Source of the DNA: Pseudevernia furfuracea | Taxonomy: Eukaryota; Ascomycota; Lecanoromycetes; Lecanorales; Parmeliaceae | NCBI GenBank assembly: GCA_022315425.1 | Contig: JAIUPT010000034.1 | Coordinates: forward strand, 992,001 to 1,056,000 | Reading direction: 5' to 3' | Length of the DNA stretch: 64,000 nt | Position numbers and translations under genes: made by a program | Notes under the pieces: model-generated | The model's database searches: none | What the model was told of the DNA's origin: nothing | What the model saw: the letters and a program-made list of their open reading frames with translations, nothing else | In this document: positions 55,237 through 64,000 of the stretch, piece after piece | Layout: every line of letters starts with the position of its first letter | Numbering within the stretch: the stretch's first letter is position 1

Positions 55237-58200
55237 GGCTGTGGTGGCGAAGAAGTAGAGACTCTTTGAACAATTGCAAGAAGACGCGGCGGAAAAAGCT
55301 TTTACTGGTACCCGCCAAGCAATGTTTCCTAGTAAACTAGAAGTGGGCTTTTTCGATGAAATAGAGGTCGCTTGGGCGCGGAACTAGCGGAGACTTGCGT
55401 AGAGCTGTTTCCGTTACGTCACAGAGCTACTGGGTTCGGTTGCTAGCGGTGCCGTTGAAGAGCTAGAAGAGGCACCCGATGGCGTGGAGTGAGGGATGTA
55501 TGGCCTTGGAGGATTCTGAGAGCTGTGAAGATGAGGGATGCGGGAAAGTTGAATGAGGTTTGATGTCGTTCTTGTCGGCGCTGTAAGGCTGCTTGTGCGT
55601 GCTGCCTCTGCAGAGCGGAGCAAAAATGTAGAGCGAAGTAAAGCAAGCTGTACACGTGCTTGGCCGTTTCAAAAGAAGCGGAGGAACAAAGAGAGGATCA
55701 GTAGAGAAGCAGGAGCAAGTGTGCAAAGGTGTTCCGAGGAGTAGATGATGATGATGGTGAAGGTGTCGGATCACATCAACAGCAACACCTAGGAATCTTT
55801 GTGGCCTTGGCGCCCTAGCGTACCCCGGCACCGGTAGATCTTGCCCCGAATTTCCTACTGGGTATGCCGACCAAGTTAGCACACAGTGTATCTTGAAGGC
55901 ACTCTATTCCAGGGGTGACCAAATCTCCTAGTTTGTCCTAGGTACACTGGTTTTTGAGGAGGTGGCCTCATAGGAAATGTCAGAGTTTGAGGCGGAGACC
56001 GACCTTATCCTCCAACTGAGAGACCGACTGAAGCTTCAAAAGGCACCGAGCTGTCAGCAGCTAGAGCAGATAGCAGCTTCTGTTGCCGAGAATAATCTTC
56101 AAAGAAGGAAAGACTCAGAGGAGAAGACAAGAGACACAGTTGAGATGGCTTACAAAGACGCCTTTGTCCAAGGAAGATGCTGGCAGGAGAATGGGTGACC
56201 AACCTTTAGCTCGGACGATTTCGGCGACAGCAAAACCATCAACAGTAAGTTTCCAGGCCAAATAAGCTGCTTCAGGCAGCTGTCTGGTGGATTAGCACAA
56301 GATTGCTGACTTGCTCTTCCTGTAGCTCGAGTATCGCCTACCTTTACCCTTCCCCCCCCATCATAACCTCCTACCCCCTCTCGTCGACACCTTTCAGCCT
56401 TGCACGGTACCATATCATTGAAGAGCTTGGGAACATGTTAGTCGACCATTGAAACGGCATAGGTCTGAGAGAGATGTTGCTGTTCTGACCTGGAGTCTGA
56501 ACTCCACGACGCCCTCGATACGTGCTCCAACTATCTGGCTGTGGTCTAAGATTCCCGAGATCCTATCTAGAGTGCGATGGCTTGTTAGCGGCAAGGGGAA
56601 GATGTCTTTATCTAAGACTTTCTTTGGAGAAGGCGCCCTACCAGCAACGGGTTAAGCGACGGCACGACATTTGGTCCTCTCCTTCCTGCTCCAAGTCAGC
56701 GGAATCCCCGATCGGTGACGACTACATGCTTCTCACACGAGCATGTTTTTAGGACAGGGACCATCGCACCTCTCTGTCGTGCTTCGCCTGAGGTCACTTA
56801 TCACGGAGAGAGGTGAGCAACTGAAGCGAGGCAAAGACAGGCAACCGCATGCGAAGCTGGAGAAGCCAGAGCCAGCGTCCCAGTCAATGGCTCTGCTGCA
56901 TGGGAGCAGCTAGCTTTTCCACTGTTCTGGATGCTTTGCGGTGACTCGGCTAGGCTCAGGCAGCCAAGGAAAGGAGAGGCTTCTAGGATATTATGAGCTC
57001 TGTGCAGAAAAGGTTTAGAGAGTGTAAGTCTTACACCATGGTCTCGACGACATGCTGTGGCGAGAAAAGCAAGCCGCGGATGCTGCCAGCTATCACTAAA
57101 GGCTGAAGGTGTGGCCCATCAAGGGCTCCACCAAGAACTCAACACCGCTCTCTTCACTCCTGCGTCTATCCTAAGCGTGTGCTATAGTCTGCTAGAAGGG
57201 CGGTACGGGTATATAAGGAAGGGGAAGAGAAAGAAGAAACGACATATATTGGGGCATTTTTGTATATATACCGAAGTGCCAGCCAGCTGACCACCTTTCG
57301 GTGTCGACAAGAAGGTTGAAAAGATTTGGAAGGGCTCCTTTTAAGATCCTCCAGGATCACGCTACGCGGGAGCTATCCGGGTATGCTACGATAGATACGG
57401 CCTAGACGCGGAAGACGGAGAATCACAAACGCCGATATCTTGGAGTACCTTAGGTACCTTACCAAGGGACCCATGGAGAAAGCATACAAACTTAGCCAAT
57501 CATTAACAAGGATAAAGTCTGATGCTTCTTTCCCCCAAAGCTGTTCAATTTCATGTCTTTCCCTCCAATGCAGAGAATGCTTCCAACCCTTCAGAATTTG
57601 GACTTTAGTGACCTGGCCTGCCTCCTACCAGAACAACCACAGAGAAGCATATTAAACCTTGTGGGTCTACTGGGCTGACGACGAGAGGCTTCTGGCGTCC
57701 TCATTGCTCGTGCTGATTACTTAGCTGCTAACATTCCTCCTCCTACCTTCTTACCGCATCTACCTATATATTCCCCTACCATTTGTCCCTGCATGACTAT
57801 GAATATCTCACGTACTTCTCGGTCCTATATGCCAACTTGGTCGTGAACTTCTGTGAACAGCTCCCAAGCGTCAAAAGTAACATTGCCATTACTCTCTGGA
57901 CTATCCCGATCTAGGAGATGCTTCTGGAAACATCAAGCGAACATTATTCGCTCAAGCATCCATGGCCTTCAATGCTGATAGGTCCTCTTAGCTGTGTTCC
58001 GTGGCAAACATTGAGCCTTTAATGCGGTGGCACCCATCAACAAAGACTATTCTGCTCTACAGCGCTTGGTGATTCGTTTCAGGACATCAATAAGTCGCTT
58101 GCCGGTTTTACACGGGGCTTATAGGCGTGCAAGCCAGTATACCATAGGCTGACGTCTGAGGCACAAAACATCTTGGCCGAACACCAAAAATGCTATACGT

Positions 58201-59380
58201 TCACAGTGCAATAACCTTTCAATGAAAATTTCTCTAAAAAAAAATTGGTTATAGAATGTTAGATCTACTTGAGAAGAGTAACAGCGAGACTAGAAGTTCC
58301 TCATAGATGTCCTTGTTGGGTTGCGGTGGGTTGCACGAAGGGAGTTTTTGACGTTCCGTCGAAGCCCCTGAAATTTGAGCCCTGTTAGTTTATGGGATGG
58401 CTGCATTGGATGGGGTAGAATAGACGACGCTGCGAGGTCTGCAGAAGCGGCATTCCCAATATTACGCCAGAATCCTCGATATGCATATTGGCATGAAAGC
58501 GGTTGATCAGCTCCTGCGAGCTTTGCACCATAACATGCCTTAAGTCGGAAGCGAACATTCTGAAATTTCATGGGAGCGAAGCCGCTAGATCACAGTCTCT
58601 ATCATTTTCATAGCTACTTGAAGATTGGCAAAGCTTCCCTTGAAGAAGCGTCACGTAGATTGTATCAACAGCAGTAACCATCAACGGGTTGTAAGAGCTT
58701 CTATTCCTTTACAAAGTGCAATCTATGAGTTCCCTGAATTTCACAAACTCAAACACCGAAGCTGCAGTATTTAACATGACAGTGGCACCATTCGTACCGA
58801 ATTCGCTGTTTACGACGGGAAACTGGCAGTGTTCCATTACATGATGGTGGAAGGAGATGGCAAGCCCTTTGCACTCATACCGTCATTCTGTCCAGATTGC
58901 CAGTAAGAAGCGAAAAACGAGATTGAACATGGTACGCGCTGCACAGTCATTTGACGAAGGCCGGCAAGAGTTGGGCTCCACGTGCAGGGATGTCGAAACC
59001 GCAAACGAGTTGCAGTATACCCAGCGAAAGTGGGGAAACGTATCACCGAAAGGTGTGACTCTTGCTGGTATTCAACCAGGCTTCACTCGAAGCCAAGGGG
59101 CAGTTTATTCAGTCAACACAGGACTTCCACAGTAATCAAGTGACAACGGCAGCTACAGGCGCCACTAGCCCTGGTTCCGTATTCGTATAAGCGATGTCGC
59201 GACACGGCTCTTAGAGTCTTCAGTGCTCTTAGAGTCTTCAACTTGTACGGGCAGAGATGCAGAGATGCAGAGTGCAGTAATTGGAGGACTCGGACTGTTG
59301 CTAGGATTCGCTGCTTAGGAAACTTTTGCCGTGTTCGTAAGCTAGCCGTATAGGTACTAGCATGGTTTTTTTGTCGTGTC
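55237..59380. other. Long stretch without a recognised gene; DNMT5 promoter at left end
   Basis: The left few hundred bases are upstream of DNMT5. An open frame at 55977-56198 (+, 73 codons, charged and helical) might be a remnant. Other frames up to 59.4 kb lack motifs. Confidence 0.35.
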
Positions 59381-59659
59381 CGAAGGTTGCCACCGAAAGT
59401 CCTGAACGTGCGCTAGTGCCAGCCCTAACCCTACTCTCGGAAGACGACCCTATGGTTGAAGACCCCTCGACCCTAGAAGCATTTCCTGGGAGCCCATAGG
59501 GTATCTTTTGGGCGATAAGAGGGCATGGGGCTCAGCCTCTCAGGTCAGGTACAATTTCCGCAGTTTTAGGCCGAGGGCAACCTTTGGGGCGGGGCGTTAT
59601 CCGACATCTGGACCCTTTTCTTGGCATGTTCAGGACTTTTCGGTGGAGGCATTATCCGT
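59381..59659. mobile_element. Inverted-repeat element (MITE), same family as 18.7 and 35.7 kb
   Basis: The left terminus GCCACCGAAAGTCCTGAACG and the right terminus GTTCAGGACTTTTCGGTGGA are imperfect inverse copies. Internal sequence (GCGCTAGTGCCAGCCCTAAC and TTATCCGACATCTGGACCC) matches the 18.7-kb element closely. There is no coding capacity. The outermost bases are degraded, so the ends are approximate. Confidence 0.65.
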
Positions 59660-59728
59660 AGGCTGACCACACAGGGCTAGCAACGAGTGCGAAGGAGCAG
59701 TGCCCACAGTTACACAACACCGGAGAGC

Positions 59729-59775
59729 GCTAGTAGCAGCCCTGACTGACCCTACTTTCGAAAGCTAGTGGTGGG
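59729..59775. repeat. Fragment of the same MITE family
   Basis: GCGCTAGTAGCAGCCCTGAC followed by CCTACTTTCGAAAG matches the left internal part of the 18.7-kb element; no terminal repeat remains. Confidence 0.5.
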
Positions 59776-61563
59776 TCTTGGAAAGGAGAGATTTCTATTT
59801 GGGCCTGCCTGATAGAAGTAATGAGGTTCAGACTGGCCTTCGATCTGGCGTACTTTCGAAGCAGATCAACGCGTATCATTCCGACAACCCTTCAGACAGG
59901 ACTTTGTCCGAAACCATGATGCAGGAGTCTGACAGTTCAGGACTCTTGGTGCCAACCGCATCTTGGAAATTTTTGAGCCCGGTCAAGTCAACAACGTATG
60001 AAGTTGGTGGAGGCGGTATCGTATGGCAACAATTACTATCATTGAGACCAAAACGAAAAATCTGCTTACTCTGCTCCTGAGACAGGGAGCTGGCTGTGTG
60101 TACTGAAGCTGTAGATGATGAACAGCGGTAGCATTTCTGGAATGTGCCGAGCGTTTATGCACGCCTCAAGCGTAAGGCATCGGAGCAGAGGAGAATGATT
60201 CTGCCTATTATCACCTTCATAGTTCTCTGATACCTTTAGGCAAGAGAAGAACAAACTAAAAGTTGATCTCCTCACAGCCCCGAAACACTCCCGGGAAATA
60301 AGGCTGAGAGTAGCCTAGCCTTCTTCCTTCATTTGCTATCCGATGAGGCATCGACCTCATTTTTCAAGGACTAAGATGACTCCAAGCAAGGGGCACAAGT
60401 ACACCCCAAAGAAGCTGTGGACTGGATTTGCATTCTGATCTGATCGTTCGTCGCCTCCATCACTCGAGCAATTACTGCTCAGTTGGGAAGCATTGCTAGT
60501 ACTCCCAGAACTTCCGTTGTCCGAGGGGTGAAGTCAAGGCTTCCCTGCTCTGTGCCGAGAGCCAAAATGGCCAATGAAGGAGCGGGTCAATTTCTGATTT
60601 GCATTGATTCCAGTCAGCCCATCCAGCCTTACAAGCCAGCGAACCTCCAACATCCAAGCCCAGCTTCGCAGCCGGAGCAAGATACCTACTCTCGTATTGG
60701 GGATTCTGCGCCGCTCTGCCGGCCAGCGTGGAACACCAACCTTGCCCCTTGTACTATATCGACCAGCCAAATTCAGCCGAACGGCACCGTTTGGAGTAAA
60801 AGCAACGCTTGATGCCTCCGGTCCGATTGCAAAAGGCATCGAGCACACTGAGAAGGTCTTTGGGTGCTTTGATTCCAAAAGGGGACACAAGTGACAACTA
60901 AAACGCAGCGTTGACCATTTCATCGGGTTCACAAATTCGGGAGAAGCAGTAACGCAGTTTTCGAGATGTACCATCGCCATGTCCGGCCCTCCGTAGGCTT
61001 TCGCGGCGTCTTGGTGTAGCCAATCGGGGCACTTGAGTGGGTCTGGACAGGAAACTGGGCAGTGTTGTGGAAAGAACGCGGGTATGTGCTTCGCTTTTGT
61101 GTCTGTTGCGTCGTTTGCGGAGTAGCTAGGAGAGACGATGCCTGTTGATTAAACACGCTTTGCAGTGGGTTGGGTAGATGCTTGTAGGATAGGAAATAAA
61201 CGGTATGCATAAGTAGTTGGGGAGGTGTCTTCCCAAAGATACCGCACTAGCTCATCGGATGAAGCTTCGGAATGGACTGAACATGCACAAGCGAGCTATT
61301 TACATCGGATATCATGACATTCTGCAGCATTTGTTTCCCAGCATACAGCGAGACATTGAACGTGAAAATGGCCTTGGCGATGAAGATTATAAGTGATGAC
61401 GCTACCGCAATCATAGCGTATTCTTTTGTTGAAGCCATAGTCTCCCCCCACTTGCCTTTCTCTCGGGGTCCTCATTCCACTCTACAGTATATCCGTATAA
61501 ATCATGGTTCGAAAAGGGAAATCAAGATGTTCAGTTGCTCAAAGTACGTTTCCTGTGCATTTC
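59776..61563. other. No confident gene
   Basis: A minus-strand frame at 61438-61247 encodes a hydrophobic stretch (MIAVASSLIIFIAKAIF) and could be a 3' exon of the next gene, but no splice link was established. The rest has no supported feature. Confidence 0.35.
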
Positions 61564-62545
61564 CTACGAAGGTTCGGCAGTCTTAGTCGGCGTCCTGGCT
61601 ATTAGATGTGCATTCGCCGGTATTTCCCTTATCAGACGGGGAGGACGACCTCCACCCACCGGCCCGGGCCCATCGAGGGGTCCGGTCGTAACGAATGCAA
61701 TCGGAGGATCAGTCCAGCCGTCCGCCCACATGCCATCATGACATCCTTGTAAGGCAGCCGGGTTCGCCGCCTGTAGGCTACTGAAGAATGCTCGTGGCGG
61801 TGCAAATTGAGGCTGGTATAATTGTCCGGGCTCCACGTATAGACCTGGTGGCGGGCAGGGCAGGTCAGCAAAGTTGAAAACCGAGGCCGTGTCTCCGAAA
61901 GGGTCAACGGTCGATAGGGCGCCTGGAGTGAAGGACATTGTGATTGAGTCGTAGGTCGTGCTAAGTTTGCCGCATCCGTTGCTAACGCTCAATGAGTAGA
62001 AGATGGCGTATATGTCCGGAGATTGGCTTTCGAGCTCGGTCAGTGTGTTGCTGGGGTGCTTATTGAAAAGGACTGGGAGATAGACTCACGGGATCAATCC
62101 TGATGGAGGCGGTGCTGATGGTAGACTGGAGATTGTGGAGAGACACGCTGTTCTTGCGGACTCCTGGGGCCAATAGAATACGGAGACCGACTGATCCGAG
62201 CTTTAGAACCTTTTCGAGCTTGGGGAAGGGGAGGCTGTCACTGACCGCAACATTGACAGTGCAGAGCAGCGGGTTGCAGTTTGCGGTATTAACTGTAGTG
62301 GGTCCGACTCTGACCACTTTGGTGATGAGTTCATTCCTATTCGACGGATCTGGCGTAACTGATGATGACGGCGTCCCTAATGAGTTTACGAAAGATGTTA
62401 CTGCGAAGACCTTGGTGACGTTAGTAATCCCTGCGGTGGTGTCTGAAGTAATCAGCAAGAATTCTGGGTCCCGGAAAAATGGCATCGGAAATTCGCATAC
62501 TGGGAGGAAGAGGCTGTCGCTCTCGAAGGACTGCACAATCGACAA
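61564..62545 (-). CDS. Hypothetical secreted fungal protein, possibly damaged
   Basis: Two open parts are visible. The upstream part, 62545-62060, contains ITNVTKVFAVTSFVNSLGTP and two Cys. The downstream part, to TGA/TAG at 61564, contains TMSFTPGALSTVDPFGD, NFADLPCPPPG and ALQGCHDGMWADGWTDPP. The second part resembles a repeated theme in unnamed secreted proteins of filamentous ascomycetes (NFADLPCPP near the middle, then Gly/Pro-rich). The link between the parts needs an intron of only about 31 bp after a GTGAGT donor, which is too short. A signal-like stretch (MISFACILFGLGFFTTCF) exists upstream in another frame. The gene may therefore be frameshifted or mis-modelled. Confidence 0.4.
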
Positions 62546-62605
62546 ACATGTCTATAAAACATGTTGTGAAGAACCCGAGCCCAAAGAGGATACATGCAAA
62601 TGAGA

Positions 62606-64000
62606 TCATCTTGTTCCTTGTAGTATATATGCAATCTGCAAGGACTGAGCGTTCGTGCGAACGTTGTGACAACAGGGAAACGATGTCCCATATACTTCAG
62701 GTATCTTCTAGCCATCCCACATTGCGACTGCGGTCGAAACGCGGGAGTGTTGTGCCACACGCTACATCCATGGGCGCAATTAACCATGATGCAGATGTAG
62801 GGGAGATGTAGGATTGCACTAAAGTGACGAGGTAAAAGATCACGTACCTCGAGTTGGAGGCTGAAGACGATATTGCGAGAGCGGACGATGACAGTCTTGC
62901 TTGAAATTATGGCACATGACCATCAGTGAAGTATTGCTTCTTCAGGTTGCATCTTGAAGTAAACACGTGGTTGTTGAAGCAGATTCCTGAATCCATAATC
63001 GCCAACCTCATACATGCCGTAGAGAAGCTGAAAGAGAGCTGTTTCGGATTATGGACAGTACTGCATAGACTAGAGTAGGCAAAGTAGGGAATTATGAGGT
63101 TCCCTACATGGCTGGCGAAAGTAAGGATTGAATGTGCCTCACAAATCCATGCAGATGGGGGCTGAGGGATGAAACTGCGGATCCAACAGCATCCTCTGAC
63201 ATGCTTGGCACTGGTCAATCATTTTTTCGTACTCGTAACCCTAAAACCGAAGTTCTGCCGTGGTATCAGCCCTCAGACGCTCCCTAAGCCCCATTGGATT
63301 AACCCCCGACTCTAGTCCGCATGTTAGCGCGAGCGGCTTTTCTTCGGCATGAAACACTTCTTTCTTCCGGTTCCAGGATTAAAAACTTCCACTGGAACAG
63401 GTACCTTAGCACCTTAGATACGAGATATTCGCTAAGAAGCGGCTGCAGGGTGGAGTGGGGCGAAGCCCATAAGGTACATACTCAGTACGAGTCGACCTGG
63501 AGTGTACGAGTAACACGTTGAGTACGGAGTTCTCAACATTCAGTCCCATCCCAACTTTGCAAGTCTCTCATAATCGAAACATCAATCGTGCAATATCTAG
63601 CTGATCTCCATATTGCCCTTCATAAATGCCGCAAAATGCAGCGAGGCGGTCCGCAATACTTGACTTGATGAGGTGGCTCCGCAAGTGATGTGCGACCTAG
63701 CTTTAATGCTATACGTCATCCATATCCCTGATACCTAGCATCCAATCGTAGCTCAGCAAGTTCACCGCAAAGTGCGAGCTTGACCCTTCTGCACATACGC
63801 TCCATCTTTCCAATTGCAATGCCGACGGCAGTAGAGCTAGCTTGCTATTTATTATCAAAGGACTGTGTAATGTTAGCCACTAGCATACAGTGCCGTCCAT
63901 TCGCATGATCAGCTCGCGATACATCACAGCAACTCTCAGCTAGAGACCTTTACAACCCGTCGTCTTGTTCTGCTTCATTGCCATCCGGCCCAACACTCTG
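62606..64000. other. No gene recognised
   Basis: Only short frames are present. A stretch around 63240-63300 (GTGGTATCAGCCCTCAGAC) vaguely recalls the MITE interior but is too diverged to call. Confidence 0.35.

Noticed and set aside
1..64000. CRISPR arrays, bacterial operons or rRNA genes
   Set aside because: No regularly spaced short repeats, no ribosomal RNA sequence, and the genes contain spliceosomal introns.
63520..64000. Possible telomere or subtelomere at the window end
   Set aside because: No TTAGGG-type repeats at either end.

Overview
The window comes from a filamentous ascomycete (Pezizomycotina). Protein-coding genes are broken by short introns of about 47-104 bp with GT..AG ends. 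The recognisable families are typical of these fungi: a PTH11/rhodopsin-like membrane protein, MFS and P450 proteins, an FAD monooxygenase, zinc-finger proteins with fungal-only domains, and a DNMT5-type DNA methyltransferase. An AT-rich block with C-to-T type decay looks like repeat-induced point mutation (RIP). The class cannot be fixed from the sequence alone.

Layout. 0.9-4.5 kb: an FAD-dependent amine/amino-acid oxidase (+) and a convergent MFS transporter (-). 6.3-8.1 kb: a small unknown gene and a single-pass membrane protein (-). 8.5-10.3 kb: a decayed membrane-anchored aspartic-protease-like pseudogene (+). 10.9-14.5 kb: an amidase-like pseudogene split by a very young, internally deleted Ty1/copia element with identical 195-bp LTRs. 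15-16.7 kb: an FAD monooxygenase (-). 18.6-19.1 kb: nested TA-flanked inverted-repeat elements. 20.9-21.7 kb: a two-exon unknown protein. 25.8-27.1 kb: a rhodopsin-like integral membrane protein. 27.5-30.1 kb: a five-exon zinc-finger/coiled-coil protein. 31.2-32.6 kb: gene remnants and tandem repeats. 33.1-35.8 kb: an AT-rich, RIP-like transposon graveyard closed by two compact inverted-repeat elements. 36.7-38.5 kb: a cytochrome P450. 40.9-42.0 kb: a short non-autonomous LTR element (TRIM-like). 42.7-43.5 kb: a GNAT acetyltransferase with an extremely acidic microsatellite-encoded tail, followed by a RIP-mutated transposase tail. 47.2-55.2 kb: a large six-exon DNMT5 gene (methyltransferase + RING + SNF2). 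59.4-59.7 kb: another inverted-repeat element. 61.5-62.5 kb: a possibly damaged secreted-protein gene. Long stretches between these show no convincing gene.

How it fits together. The metabolic genes (oxidase, MFS, FAD monooxygenase, P450) are interspersed with unrelated genes and repeats and do not form an obvious biosynthetic cluster. The coherent theme is genome defence against repeats: a maintenance-type DNA methyltransferase gene lies in the same window as RIP-like decayed repeats, one pristine young retroelement and several non-autonomous elements. The gene models below were built by joining open frames at plausible splice sites. Where I give an exon model without a caveat, the exon lengths sum to a multiple of three.
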